Shown here: positions 33,233-41,943 of the stretch, piece after piece
Layout of the letters: every line of letters begins with the position of its first letter
Numbering within the stretch: position 1 is the first letter of the stretch
Assembly (NCBI RefSeq): GCF_022811645.1
Contig: NZ_CP094534.1
Coordinates: 2,542,001 to 2,606,000 of the forward strand
Length of the DNA stretch: 64,000 nucleotides
Direction of reading: 5' to 3'
DNA from: Hymenobacter monticola
GTDB lineage: Bacteria > Bacteroidota > Bacteroidia > Cytophagales > Hymenobacteraceae
Translations under genes and position numbers: made by a program
Notes under the pieces: generated by a model
The model's database searches: none
What the model was told of the DNA's origin: nothing
Seen by the model: only the letters and a program-made list of their open reading frames with translations

Positions 33233-34222
33233 ATGAAGCACGTTTCTATTCTGGTGCCGGCCGGCGAGGCGGTGGTGGGCAGCATTGAGGGGCCGCACAA
33301 GGTGCTGAGCCAGGTAAATGACTTTTTGGCCAGCGCGGGACAAGACCCGGCCTTCCAGATTGAACTGGTGGGCCTCACCCGGCACAAGACCTTCAACCAG
33401 GGCCTGTTCACGCTGCACGCCCACCGCACCATCGACGAAGACTTTCGCACCGACCTCATTATTATCCCGGCCCCGCACGGCGACCTGGCGGAGGCCGTGG
33501 CCCTAAACGCGCCCTTCGTGCCCTGGATACGGCAGCAGCACGCCGCCGGCGCCGAGGTGGCCAGCCTGTGCCTGGGCGCGTTCATCCTGGCCGCCACGGG
33601 CCTCGTCGATGGCCGCAAGTGCGCCACCCACTGGCTGGCCACCCAGCAGTTTGCGGCCATGTACCCCGCGGTGCACCTCGTGCCCGAGCAGGTCATCACC
33701 GACGAGCAGGGCCTCTACAGCAGCGGCGGGGCCTATTCCTACCTCAACCTGGTGCTCTACCTCATCGAGAAATACGTGAGCCGTGACCTGGCCGTGTGCT
33801 GCGCCAAAGTGTTTCAGATTGATTTCGGCCGCCGCAGTCAGTCGCCCTTCGTCATCTTCCAGGGCCAGAAAGACCACGCCGATGAACCCGTGAAAAAGAC
33901 CCAGGAATTCATCGAGCAGCACTTTGCCGATAAAATGTCCATCGACGAGCTGGCGGCCCAGGCCTGCCTGAGCCGCCGCAACTTCGAGCGCCGCTTCAAA
34001 AAAGCCACCACCAACACCGTGGCCGAATACATCCAGCGCGTTAAGATTGAAGCCGCCAAAATCAGCCTGGAGTCCTCCCGCGAGAACGTGAACCAGGTGA
34101 TGTACTCGGTGGGCTATTCCGACACCAAGGCCTTCCGCTCGCTGTTTAAGCGCCTCACGGGTGTGTCGCCGTTGGCCTACCGCGAGCGGTACAGGCGCAA
34201 GGCGCCCGCGCTGGCGGCGTAG
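33233..34222 (+). CDS. GlxA-type transcriptional regulator (DJ-1/PfpI domain plus AraC HTH)
   Basis: Seen: 329 residues. DJ-1/PfpI-like domain about 3-180 with the nucleophile-elbow motif SLCLGAFILAATGLVDGR (C113) and THWLATQQF; AraC helix-turn-helix pair about 225-322 (SIDELAAQACLSRRNFERRFKK, VNQVMYSVGYSDTKAFRSLFKRLTG). Known: GlxA-family regulators sense unknown small molecules through the DJ-1-like domain. Inferred: controls the divergent DoxX/VOC/DHFR set and itself through the shared 165-base region. Confidence 0.92.
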   Translation: MKHVSILVPAGEAVVGSIEGPHKVLSQVNDFLASAGQDPAFQIELVGLTRHKTFNQGLFTLHAHRTIDEDFRTDLIIIPAPHGDLAEAVALNAPFVPWIRQQHAAGAEVASLCLGAFILAATGLVDGRKCATHWLATQQFAAMYPAVHLVPEQVITDEQGLYSSGGAYSYLNLVLYLIEKYVSRDLAVCCAKVFQIDFGRRSQSPFVIFQGQKDHADEPVKKTQEFIEQHFADKMSIDELAAQACLSRRNFERRFKKATTNTVAEYIQRVKIEAAKISLESSRENVNQVMYSVGYSDTKAFRSLFKRLTGVSPLAYRERYRRKAPALAA

Positions 34223-34238
34223 CGGGTTTTATAAACAC

Positions 34239-34291
34239 GATTCGGCCCCCGGCAGCGCAGTGCAAGGCACTGCGTTGTCGGGGGCCGAATC
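34239..34291. terminator. Terminator-like hairpin between convergent genes
   Basis: GATTCGGCCCCCGGCAGCGCAGTG pairs with CACTGCGTTGTCGGGGGCCGAATC with one or two mismatches. There is no long T-run, but it sits between convergent genes. Confidence 0.65.
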
Positions 34292-34341
34292 ACATGCGGC
34301 GGTGGGCCTCGTCGCTAAGCCCACCGCTTGGATTGAAGCGG

Positions 34342-34797
34342 TTAGCGGGTGGCCGAGGCCACCACGGCCGGCGTTTGGGCGGACGTCAGCTCGGGCACCG
34401 AGATGGTGGTTTCCTGGCCTTTGCTCACTTCCACGTTGTAGCGGTACCGCTCGCGGCCTACGCGCAGCAGCACGGCGTATTTGCCGGCCGGTACTTCGCG
34501 GAAGTTCAGCTTGCTGCCGTACGAAGCTTGGCGGTTGGTAGCGCTCGTCAGGTTGGCATTGTGCGTGAGGCACACCACATCCAAGTGCATGCGCTCTTGT
34601 TTGGGGTTTTCAACGGTGAGCCACAGGGCCTGGCCGTCGCCCTGCACGGCTTTTACCGAGGGAGCATCCTGGGCGAGGGCGGCGCCGGCGGTGCCCAGCA
34701 CGGCCAGGCCGCCGAGCAGCAAGGCCCGCAGAACCGAAGCAGAGGAGGTGGCGCCAGTCAGTTGCTGGGCGGGGCGGAGGGAGATGGAACGTTTCAT
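34342..34797 (-). CDS. Small secreted protein of unknown function
   Basis: Seen: 151 residues from ATG 34797. Signal peptide about 1-42 (VLRALLLGGLAVLGTAGAALAQ). The mature part is beta-rich (LWLTVENPKQERMHLDVVCLTHNAN, GKYAVLLRVGRERYRYNVEVSKGQ), like a single small beta-sandwich. No family recognised. The ORF continues upstream through the leader but the signal peptide and promoter distance favour 34797. It has a strong promoter at 34923-34952 and a 120-base leader with three repeats. Confidence 0.75.
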   Translation of the reverse strand: MKRSISLRPAQQLTGATSSASVLRALLLGGLAVLGTAGAALAQDAPSVKAVQGDGQALWLTVENPKQERMHLDVVCLTHNANLTSATNRQASYGSKLNFREVPAGKYAVLLRVGRERYRYNVEVSKGQETTISVPELTSAQTPAVVASATR

Positions 34798-34802
34798 GGT
34801 AC

Positions 34803-34871
34803 TTACAGAAAAAAGGTGAGAATGAAAGTTTTGCAGAAAAAAGGTGGGGGCTTGCAGAAAAAAGGCGGGGG
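34803..34871 (-). repeat. Three direct repeats in the leader of the secreted-protein gene
   Basis: Near-identical copies of TTRCAGAAAAAAGGYG start at 34803, 34831 and 34852 (plus-strand sense), that is CRCCTTTTTTCTGYAA on the mRNA strand. All lie between the predicted transcription start and the ATG at 34797. Possibly protein or sRNA binding sites. Confidence 0.7.
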
Positions 34872-34922
34872 CGGGTAGGGAGGAGAAGAGGTGTGGCTTA
34901 TAGTACTGTGCGACGAACAGTA

Positions 34923-34952
34923 CAAATGTATGGTAGGTACTTTGTAAAACAA
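34923..34952 (-). promoter_or_regulatory. Bacteroidota-type promoter for the secreted-protein gene
   Basis: On the minus strand TTG (34950-34952), exactly 19 bases, TACATTTG (34923-34930). The leader to ATG 34797 would be about 120 bases. Confidence 0.7.
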
Positions 34953-35416
34953 GGTACTGTTTCAATTAAGTTGCCGTTTCCATATTGTTAAATCCGTTAA
35001 TGATTGATAATCAGCGCGAAAATTTTACTTGAAAATTTTCATAGAAACGCTTCGGCGTGGATGAAGCGGGTGGAGGGCTGCGATTGGGATGGAAGGCTGA
35101 CGGAAAAGCGCTGGTAGAAGGAGGGCGAGGGCTGCAAATCGTGAGCGTTGTCCGAAAGATGCACGACGAGGGCGGCGGGTTGCCTGGGTGGCTTTCGAAT
35201 GTGGATACCGCCGATGCCGGCGAACGTTACACGGCGCGTAATTTTTTTTCCGGGCGTGCCTTGCCCCCGCCCAAAACGGGCCTATAGCGGTGCTGGCCAT
35301 GCTAATACCGCCCCCGTGCGTGCCCGGCGGGGTGCCCGTGCAACCGTTGGGGAACGCTGCCGGTCAGCCGCTCAGTCATTCCTTTTTCTGCTCACCTGCT
35401 TATTCCCTTTCACCCC
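34953..35416. other. Intergenic region before the serpin gene
   Basis: About 460 bases. The first 90 are AT-rich (GTTAAATCCGTTAATGATTG and neighbours), the rest is GC-rich. Open frames here have basic, repetitive translations and do not look coding. No clear promoter for the serpin gene was found. Confidence 0.45.
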
Positions 35417-36658
35417 ATGCCCCCTTTCTCCTCCAAACCCGCGCTGCTGAGCCTGCTGGCCGGCACCTTATTGTTCACCGGCTGCCATAAGCAAGATGTG
35501 GCCGTGCCCGCCCCCGTGGCCCCGCCCACGCGTCCGCTCACCGGGGCCGAGCGCAGCACCGTGAGCAGCGCCAACGACTTCGCGTTTCAGGCCTTCGACA
35601 AGCTGCGCACGGCCTCCCCGGCCGGCAACATGTGCATCTCGCCGCTGAGTATTTCGGCCGCCCTCACCATGGCCTACAACGGCGCCGACGGCAGCACCAA
35701 GGCCGCCATGAAGCAGACGCTGGGCTTCCAGCCGCTAACTGATACGGAAATCAACGAGGCTTACCAGAGCCTGTTTGCGCTGCTCGGCGGGCTCGACCCG
35801 CAGGTGACCTTTACCACGGGCAATTCCATTTGGTATGGGCAGCAGTACCGGCTGCAGGCGCCGTTTGTGCAGGCCAACCAGCAGTACTTCGGGGCCACGG
35901 TGCGGCCCATCACGTTTGGCGTGCCGGCGGCCACCAGCACCATCAACGACTGGGTGAATACCCAAACGCGCGGCAAAATTGCCACCATTCTCAACGGCAC
36001 CACGTCCAACGACGTGCTGTACCTGATAAACGCCCTTTACTTCAAAGGGGCCTGGACCTACCGCTTCAACCCACAGAACACCCGGCCGGCCCCCTTTTAT
36101 CAGGAAAACGGCACGTCGGCCAACACCGACTTCATGAGCTTGACCACCGGCCGCTACCGGTACTTCCGGGACGCCCAGCAGCAAGTCATCGACCTGCCCT
36201 ACGGCAACCGCCGCTTCAGCATGACGTTTGTGGTGCCGCAGGGCCAGAGCACCCTGGCCAGCGTGGCCGCTCGCCTCACCCGCACCCAGCTCAACACCTG
36301 GCTGGCGGCGGCCGACTCGACCGGGCAAGAATTGCGCGTGCCCAGGTTCAAGTTTGCTTACGAAGAAGGCCTCAACGGCATGCTCAGGCAACTAGGCATG
36401 GGCGAAGCCTTCACGCCTCAGGCCAACTTCAGCCGCATGCTCGACGGCGGCCCGTCCAATCTGTACATCAGCGAGGTGAAGCACAAAACCTACCTGGAAG
36501 TGAACGAAGAAGGCACCGAGGCCGCCGCCGTGACATCGGTGGGCATGGTGACGACCTCCGTACCCATGGCAACGCTCATTAACCGGCCCTTCCTGTTCCT
36601 CATCCGCGAAAAATCGTCGGGCGCCATCCTGTTCATCGGGCAGCTGGTGAACCCTTAA
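35417..36658 (+). CDS. Serpin-family protease inhibitor, predicted lipoprotein
   Basis: Seen: 413 residues. Lipobox LFTGC near residue 23. Serpin marks: FAFQAFDKL, ISPLSISAALTMAYNGADG, LYLINALYFKGAWTYRF, and the end RPFLFLIREKSSGAILFIGQLVNP. The reactive-loop hinge is NEEGTEAAAVTS. Counting from the hinge by alignment with alpha-1-antitrypsin places Thr at P1 and Ser at P1'. Known: an intact hinge of small residues indicates an inhibitory serpin. Inferred: surface-anchored inhibitor of an elastase- or subtilisin-like serine protease. It stands alone, ended by the terminator at 36671-36724. Confidence 0.93.
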   Translation: MPPFSSKPALLSLLAGTLLFTGCHKQDVAVPAPVAPPTRPLTGAERSTVSSANDFAFQAFDKLRTASPAGNMCISPLSISAALTMAYNGADGSTKAAMKQTLGFQPLTDTEINEAYQSLFALLGGLDPQVTFTTGNSIWYGQQYRLQAPFVQANQQYFGATVRPITFGVPAATSTINDWVNTQTRGKIATILNGTTSNDVLYLINALYFKGAWTYRFNPQNTRPAPFYQENGTSANTDFMSLTTGRYRYFRDAQQQVIDLPYGNRRFSMTFVVPQGQSTLASVAARLTRTQLNTWLAAADSTGQELRVPRFKFAYEEGLNGMLRQLGMGEAFTPQANFSRMLDGGPSNLYISEVKHKTYLEVNEEGTEAAAVTSVGMVTTSVPMATLINRPFLFLIREKSSGAILFIGQLVNP

Positions 36659-36670
36659 GCGGTGCCCGAG

Positions 36671-36724
36671 CAATAAAAAAAACGTCATGCCGAGCGTAGC
36701 CTAGGCATGACGTTTTTTTTATTG
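36671..36724. terminator. Bidirectional intrinsic terminator
   Basis: CAATAAAAAAAACGTCATGCC and GGCATGACGTTTTTTTTATTG form a perfect stem with A- and T-runs on either side, between the convergent serpin and receiver genes. Confidence 0.88.
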
Positions 36725-36750
36725 CAACAGCTTGAGCTTCACCTCACTTA

Positions 36751-37170
36751 TTAGCAGGCGCGCCGGTGCTGGTAGTGCAGCTGAAGCACGGTGTCAATTT
36801 TTTCAGCCGTTAGAGGCTTGTTAATGCGGCCGGCGGCGGGCAGGCCATCTAGCCGGTTGAGGTCGCGCGCGTCCATGGAAGTGGTGAGGACCACCACGGT
36901 GGTGGCGTGCCGCTGGGCCGGCGAAAGCTGTTGAAAAGCCTGCAAAAACTCGATGCCGTTCATGATGGGCATCTGAATATCAAGCAAAATCAGGGACGGG
37001 TAGCTGGGCTGCGGCCCTTGGCCCGCCTGCTGCAGCACCGCCAGCGCCTCCTGCCCATTGGCGGCCACCATGATGTGGTCGGCAACGTCGAGACGCTTGA
37101 GCAGGCGCTCGTTGAGGAAATTATTCGTTGGGTCGTCGTCGACCAGCAACACGCTGGTAAGTTTGGGCAT
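36751..37170 (-). CDS. Single-domain response regulator (receiver)
   Basis: Seen: 139 residues. D11-D13 acidic cluster, phosphoacceptor D64 in LLDIQMPIMNG, LTTSMD switch and INKPLT Lys. No output domain. It lies 33 bases downstream of the PAS kinase on the same strand and is its likely partner. Known: such Rcp1-like lone receivers often serve PAS kinases in Bacteroidota and cyanobacteria. Confidence 0.9.
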   Translation of the reverse strand: MPKLTSVLLVDDDPTNNFLNERLLKRLDVADHIMVAANGQEALAVLQQAGQGPQPSYPSLILLDIQMPIMNGIEFLQAFQQLSPAQRHATTVVVLTTSMDARDLNRLDGLPAAGRINKPLTAEKIDTVLQLHYQHRRAC

Positions 37171-37203
37171 AGCTGCTCCCTACGCAAAACTGCTCGGCCG
37201 GGT

Positions 37204-39771
37204 TTAGGCGCGGTTGGGCAGCTGCACCGTGAAGGTGCTGCCCACGCCGGGCGCGCTTTCTACCTGAATGGTGCCGCCGGCGTTTTCCACCATGCGCTTC
37301 ACCATGTAGAGGCCCACGCCGGTGCCCTCCACGTGGGTGTGCAGGCGCCGGAACATCACGAAGAGCTTGCTTTGCTCGTCGGCCGTCAGGCCCAGGCCGT
37401 TGTCCTGCACTTCCAGCCGCACCTGGCCCGGGGGGCAGGTGGCGCGTAGCCGCACCCGCGCGGGCCGGTCGGGGGCGTGGTACTTGAACGCGTTGCTGAG
37501 CAGGTTGTAAACGATGCTGCGCAGGTTTTTGGGCGAGAAGCGCACGGTGGGGCAGGCGGCCACGTCCACGGATAGCTGGCCCTGGGCGGCGGCCACCACC
37601 GGGGCCAGGTCGAGGCGCACCGACTCGATGAGGGCGGCCAGGTCCACCGTTTCGGGTGGCTCGGCGTGGGCCGGCTGCAGCTTGCTCACATCGGTGAGGT
37701 GCACCAGGGTGCGCTGAAAGCGGTCGACGGAGCCCTGCATGAGGCCCAGCAGGTGGGTCACGTCGGGGTGGTGGCGCACGGGTTCGGGCAGCTGTTCCTG
37801 CAGGGCCAGCAACAGGCCTTCGATGTTGGCAATGGGCGCCTTCAGGTCGTGGCTGGCCGTGTACACAAAGGTGTCGAGGTCGACGTTGGTGTAGCTCAGG
37901 CGCTCGTTGGTGTCGCGCAGCTCGTCGTTGGCGGCCAGCATTTCCTCGTTGATGGCGGCCAGCTCCTCGTTCAGCTCCTGCACCCGCTCGCGGGCCTCGG
38001 TCTGGTCGGTAATGTCGGTGACGAGGGTGTAAAAGCCCAGCACTTCGCCATTCTTCACATCCGGAATGTAGTCGGTGCGGATGTGGCGCACAAAGTTTTC
38101 GCGGTAGGGCATCCAGCTTTCAAACGAAAGCCGCTCGCCGGCCAGGGCCCGCACAATGTAGCCTTGCGCATTGGCATAGGCCTGCTCGCCCACCACGTCG
38201 CGCACTTTCCGGCCCAGCAAGGCGGTGGGGTCGATGTTGAACCAGCCCCGGTAAGCCAGGTTGGCAAACTGGTAGCGCTGTTCGCGGTCGAGGTAGCCAA
38301 TCAGTACCGGCAGGGCATCGGTGAGCACGCGCAGGCGCTGCGCGGCGGCTTCGGTGGCCCGGCGGGCGTGCACTTTGGCGGTCGAATCGACAATGAAAAC
38401 CAGGATGCCGGTGGTTTGCCCCCGGTCGTCGCGCAAGGGTTGGTACACGAAGTCCACGTAACTCGACTGCGACTGGCCGGTGCCCGGGTCGAAGAGCTCG
38501 ACCAACATTTCCTTGGCCTCAAACGGCTGGCCGGAGGTGTACACCTCGTTGAGCCGGCTCACAAAGCCCTGCGCTGCCAGCTCGGGCAGTGCCTGGGCCA
38601 CGGGCAGCCCCAGCCGGGGGCGCTGGCCCGTGAGCTGCTGGTAGGGCTCGTTGAAAAAGGTGTAGCGGTGCTCGGGGCCGCCCAGCGTGGCAATGAACGC
38701 CGGCACCTGGCGCAAAATCTGACTGAGCATGGCCTGCTGCTGCAGCAGTTCGCGGGTGCGCTCGGCCACCCGTTTTTCCAGGTCTTGGTTGAGCAGGTAC
38801 ACCTCCTCCTGCGCAAGCGTGAGGGCGGTGTTGGTGGTCAGGAATTCGTCGTTGCTGGCCCGCAGCTCTTCGTTGATGGCGGCCAGCTCCTCGTTCAGCT
38901 CCTGCACTTGCTGGCGGGCCAGCACCTGGGGCGTCACGTCGTAGGCAAACACGAAAATGCCGTTGATAGCCCCCTGCCGGTCGTGCCGCGCCTGGTAGAT
39001 GAAGTTGTAATACCGTTTTTCCAGCTCGCGCCGGTCTTCGTTGTCGTGGTCGAGCTGCACCAGCATCTCGTTGGCGCGGTAGGTTTCGCCGGTGCGGTAC
39101 ACGCTATCGAGCAGGTCGAAGATGGGCTGGCCGGCCAGCTCGGGCATGGCCTCGGCAATGGCGCGGCCCACCAGCGGGCGCGGCCCCACCAGCGCCTGAT
39201 AGGGCGGGTTCACGAATTCGAACACGTGCTGCGGGCCCTGAAACACGCAAATCATGGCCGGGGCGTCACGGAACAGCAGTTCCAGCTGCCCGCGCTCCCG
39301 CTCTGCCACGGCGCGCGCTTCCAGCTCGCGGGCCTGGCTGATGCGCAGGGCCTGCTCGGTGGCGGTGCGGGGCTGGTCGTTGGTGTCGGTGAAGGTGACC
39401 ACCAGCACATCGGCCTGGCGCCGGGCCATCAGCAGGAAGTAGCCGTCGAGGCTGTCGTGCTGGTAATTGTTTTCGCGCCGCGCGGTCTGGCCCGAGAGGA
39501 AGGCGTCGCGGTAAAACGCAAACACCCCCGCCGCGTCGGCCGTGGGGTAAATGGTGTGGAACGACGCGGCCGGGCGCTCGGGCAGCTGCAGCATCTGCTG
39601 CGCGGCGGGGTTGAGGTAGTCGATGCCAAAGTCGACGACGGTGGCACCGGTCGCATCGTACACGGGCCGCATCAGCATCACGCCGTTCTGCGAAATGTCG
39701 AGCAGCACACGCAGCAGGTCTTCCGACGGCGGGAAATCGGGCGGCAGCGCCGGTGGTAGGGATTGAGACAT
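37204..39771 (-). CDS. Multi-PAS cytosolic histidine kinase
   Basis: Seen: 855 residues, no membrane helix. About four PAS domains: 18-130, 165-285, 340-460 and 475-595. Coiled-coil linkers repeat the phrase VQELNEELAAINEE before PAS 3 and after PAS 4. Then a dimerisation/phosphoacceptor region (VYTASHDLKAPIANI, His near 640) and an HATPase domain (NLLSNAFKYH, DNGLGL, GTGVGLYMVKRMVE). Known: Bphy-like light/redox or ligand-sensing kinases have this form, ligand unknown here. It is transcribed with the receiver gene downstream. Confidence 0.92.
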   Translation of the reverse strand: MSQSLPPALPPDFPPSEDLLRVLLDISQNGVMLMRPVYDATGATVVDFGIDYLNPAAQQMLQLPERPAASFHTIYPTADAAGVFAFYRDAFLSGQTARRENNYQHDSLDGYFLLMARRQADVLVVTFTDTNDQPRTATEQALRISQARELEARAVAERERGQLELLFRDAPAMICVFQGPQHVFEFVNPPYQALVGPRPLVGRAIAEAMPELAGQPIFDLLDSVYRTGETYRANEMLVQLDHDNEDRRELEKRYYNFIYQARHDRQGAINGIFVFAYDVTPQVLARQQVQELNEELAAINEELRASNDEFLTTNTALTLAQEEVYLLNQDLEKRVAERTRELLQQQAMLSQILRQVPAFIATLGGPEHRYTFFNEPYQQLTGQRPRLGLPVAQALPELAAQGFVSRLNEVYTSGQPFEAKEMLVELFDPGTGQSQSSYVDFVYQPLRDDRGQTTGILVFIVDSTAKVHARRATEAAAQRLRVLTDALPVLIGYLDREQRYQFANLAYRGWFNIDPTALLGRKVRDVVGEQAYANAQGYIVRALAGERLSFESWMPYRENFVRHIRTDYIPDVKNGEVLGFYTLVTDITDQTEARERVQELNEELAAINEEMLAANDELRDTNERLSYTNVDLDTFVYTASHDLKAPIANIEGLLLALQEQLPEPVRHHPDVTHLLGLMQGSVDRFQRTLVHLTDVSKLQPAHAEPPETVDLAALIESVRLDLAPVVAAAQGQLSVDVAACPTVRFSPKNLRSIVYNLLSNAFKYHAPDRPARVRLRATCPPGQVRLEVQDNGLGLTADEQSKLFVMFRRLHTHVEGTGVGLYMVKRMVENAGGTIQVESAPGVGSTFTVQLPNRA

Positions 39772-39876
39772 GAGAACGGGGCGAAGGCCGGAAAAACAGC
39801 AACTACAGCCACTAAGGTACCAGCGGGCGCGCAGCTTCGGTGGCCGCGCCGGCCCCCGCCGCCGCCGGGCCGTGCA

Positions 39877-40239
39877 CTACCGGCGCTCCACAAACGTCAG
39901 GCGGTTGCTGAAGGGGTCGGTCACGGTCATTTCCAGGGCCGTGGGGTCGTAAAAGGGGGCGTCGAGGCCCGGCCGGTTGTATGTATAATGCTGGGCTAGC
40001 AGCTGCTGGTGAAAGGCCGCGAGGTGCTCAAAATCATCGATGAACACCCGCGCCCCCGGCGAGCAGTCGTCGTGGTGCTCGGAGAGGTGCAGCGTCACGT
40101 CGCCGCGGCTGATTTGCAGGTAGGCCGGGCTGCCGGCGGGCCGGTGCTCCCAGTCGAGGCGAAAACCCAGCCAACCGAGGTAAAACGCCAAGGCTTTGTC
40201 GTAGTCGAAGATGCGGAGAATGGGTTTGACGGTGGCCAT
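39877..40239 (-). CDS. VOC-superfamily protein (bleomycin-resistance-like)
   Basis: Seen: 120 residues from ATG 40239. The motifs PILRIFDYDKALAFYLGWLGFRLDWEHR, YLQISRGDVTLHLSEHHDD and MTVTDPFSNRLTFVERR match the glyoxalase-superfamily group annotated as bleomycin-resistance-like. Known: some members sequester bleomycin; most have no known ligand. A start three codons earlier (40248) is possible. Confidence 0.85.
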   Translation of the reverse strand: MATVKPILRIFDYDKALAFYLGWLGFRLDWEHRPAGSPAYLQISRGDVTLHLSEHHDDCSPGARVFIDDFEHLAAFHQQLLAQHYTYNRPGLDAPFYDPTALEMTVTDPFSNRLTFVERR

Positions 40240-40374
40240 AAGCAGCATGGAGAAGGTGCAGCGGCAAAAATAGTCCCACCCGCGGGGCGCCGTGCAACCC
40301 CGCCGCCGTCTCGCCGGTCAGGGCTGCGACGAGGGCGGTTGCCTCGCGTGTATCATCTTCAATTCCGTAGCCTT

Positions 40375-40743
40375 ATGCGCTTTTCTTTCCTTTTTTCTGC
40401 GGCCATACTGACCGGAATGGGCCTGGCCGGCTGCACCGCCAAAACCGACGTCGAGCCCGAAGTACCCTGCGGCACCTACGCCACGGTGCGCCTGTGCCAC
40501 GGCATGACGGCCATGTGCCCCACCGAGCACACGACCCTCGAACTGGCCGACAGCACCCGGCTGCACCCCACCGGGCCCCTGTGGGCGGCATACCAGCCGC
40601 ACCAAACCGATGGACAGGTGCTCTACATTGGCTACTCCCAAAACAACCCACCCGTTGATGCGGCCGGCAACGTGCTGGCCAACATCACCTGCCTGGAGGA
40701 GCCTTTGCCCTTTTGCCCGCCTCCGGTGCCGGACGGCCGCTAA
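40375..40743 (+). CDS. Cys-rich lipoprotein of unknown function
   Basis: Seen: 122 residues from ATG 40375. Lipobox GLAGC with Cys at 20. The mature part has five further cysteines (CGTYATVRLCHGMTAMC, ITCLEEPLPFC), probably disulfide-bonded in the periplasm or on the surface. No family recognised. It ends before the terminator 40772-40803. Confidence 0.75.
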   Translation: MRFSFLFSAAILTGMGLAGCTAKTDVEPEVPCGTYATVRLCHGMTAMCPTEHTTLELADSTRLHPTGPLWAAYQPHQTDGQVLYIGYSQNNPPVDAAGNVLANITCLEEPLPFCPPPVPDGR

Positions 40744-40771
40744 TACCGGCGTCTGGTGCGGGTAAGCCTCT

Positions 40772-40803
40772 AAAAGCCCCGTCAGCTACTGGCGGGGCTT
40801 TTT
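40772..40803 (+). terminator. Intrinsic terminator
   Basis: AAAAGCCCCGTCAG and CTGGCGGGGCTTTTT form a GC-rich stem with a T-run. Confidence 0.85.
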
Positions 40804-40894
40804 CATGGCCGGCCGTAGGCCCTTGGCAACCCGATGACGGGCAGGCTAGTATGCTCAACGGTAAGCCTTCTACATTTTAAACCAGCCCAACATT

Positions 40895-41245
40895 ATGGCC
40901 ACCGCCCAGCATTCCGAATCCGCCGACATTTACGCGGCCTTCAAACAAGACGTCAACATGACCGCCAGCGAGCTGGAGAAGTGGCTCAAAACCGACGAAT
41001 CCAGGTCGGTGGGCCAGGACAGCGGCGACGGCCAGAGCATCGGCCACCACTCCGGCGAGCGCATCGTCGAAATCCTGCACAAGAAAAAGGCCGACCTCAC
41101 GCCCGACGACGAAGCCCACATGCACAAGGTGCACAGCTACGTGGCGCGCCACTCGGCCCAGGGCCCGCACCATCAAAAGGACGTGGAAACCTCCGCCTGG
41201 CGCTATTCGCTGATGAACTGGGGCCACGACCCGCTGAAGAAGTAG
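40895..41245 (+). CDS. DUF3140-family protein
   Basis: Seen: 116 residues with VNMTASELEKWLKTDESRSVG, GERIVEILHKKKADLTPDDEAHMHKV and the end WRYSLMNWGHDPLKK, which match the DUF3140 family through its whole length. Known: widespread small soluble protein of unknown function, found often in stress-tolerant bacteria. A -7-like TACATTTT is at 40871-40878. Confidence 0.9.
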   Translation: MATAQHSESADIYAAFKQDVNMTASELEKWLKTDESRSVGQDSGDGQSIGHHSGERIVEILHKKKADLTPDDEAHMHKVHSYVARHSAQGPHHQKDVETSAWRYSLMNWGHDPLKK

Positions 41246-41455
41246 CTGGTTGCGGCTGCCAATTGGCGCATTCGTGTTGTTGCAATCAAAACTTGGTAGG
41301 GAAAACGCCCGGCCCAGCCGATAATCGGCGCCGTTTCGACGGTGAAACAATCGGAACGGAGCCCAGCGACCGGGCCGCGGCATAGGGCTTGCAAAGGGAT
41401 GGACAAGCGCTTGACGATACCAACAACGGCGCGTAACCCCTCAAAAACCATTGCC

Positions 41456-41746
41456 ATGAAAACCAAGCTTTTTTCGTTCGTTGCCGCCCTGGGTTTGTTT
41501 GCCACTACCGCTTCTTCGGCCGCCACTGCCACCTATCCTCCCTTCAAAGACCGTCGCGAACTGGCCCGCATCGAGCGCGAACGGGCCCTCGAACGGGCCC
41601 GCCGCGAAGCTGCCCAACGGGAGCAGCAACGCCTCGTTGCCGAGCGCGCCCGCTTCGAAGCCCAGCGCCGCGTCGAGCAGCAGCGCGCCGCCGAGCGCGC
41701 CCGCTGGGAAGCCCAGCACCGCTACGATGGCCGCGGCCGCCGCTAA
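41456..41746 (+). CDS. Small secreted Arg/Glu-rich helical protein
   Basis: Seen: 96 residues from ATG 41456. Signal peptide about 1-20 (LFSFVAALGLFATTASSA), then a single highly charged helix (ARIERERALERARREAAQ) ending RYDGRGRR. Similar repeats of RAxxEAQ. Function unknown; it may be a periplasmic rod-like protein. A terminator follows at once. Confidence 0.72.
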   Translation: MKTKLFSFVAALGLFATTASSAATATYPPFKDRRELARIERERALERARREAAQREQQRLVAERARFEAQRRVEQQRAAERARWEAQHRYDGRGRR

Positions 41747-41765
41747 GTAGTTGTTCATTCTAATG

Positions 41766-41800
41766 AAAAGCCCCGTCAGGATATGGCGGGGCTTCTTTTT
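41766..41800 (+). terminator. Intrinsic terminator
   Basis: AAAAGCCCCGTCA and TGGCGGGGCTTCTTTTT form the stem and T-run after the Arg/Glu-rich gene. Confidence 0.82.
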
Positions 41801-41885
41801 AGTCAAAAACTTCGTCACGCCGAGTTCTTATATCGGTTTGGCTGGACTGCGTTGGCGATTCCCAAGCGAACAATAAATGCATGGT

Positions 41886-41920
41886 AGCAAGCCCCCTCTC
41901 GATACTAAACGGGGCTTGCT
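41886..41920 (-). terminator. Hairpin after the AAA+ ATPase gene
   Basis: AGCAAGCCCC and GGGGCTTGCT pair around a 15-base loop, 24 bases after the ATPase stop. There is no T-run on the minus strand, so it may be a weak terminator or 3' stabiliser. Confidence 0.55.
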
Positions 41921-41943
41921 GCTGCTCGAATGTTGATTGCTGT

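Noticed and set aside
37666..39759. 697-codon plus-strand frame across the PAS kinase
   Set aside because: Shadow of the kinase gene in the opposite strand; no start context or motifs.
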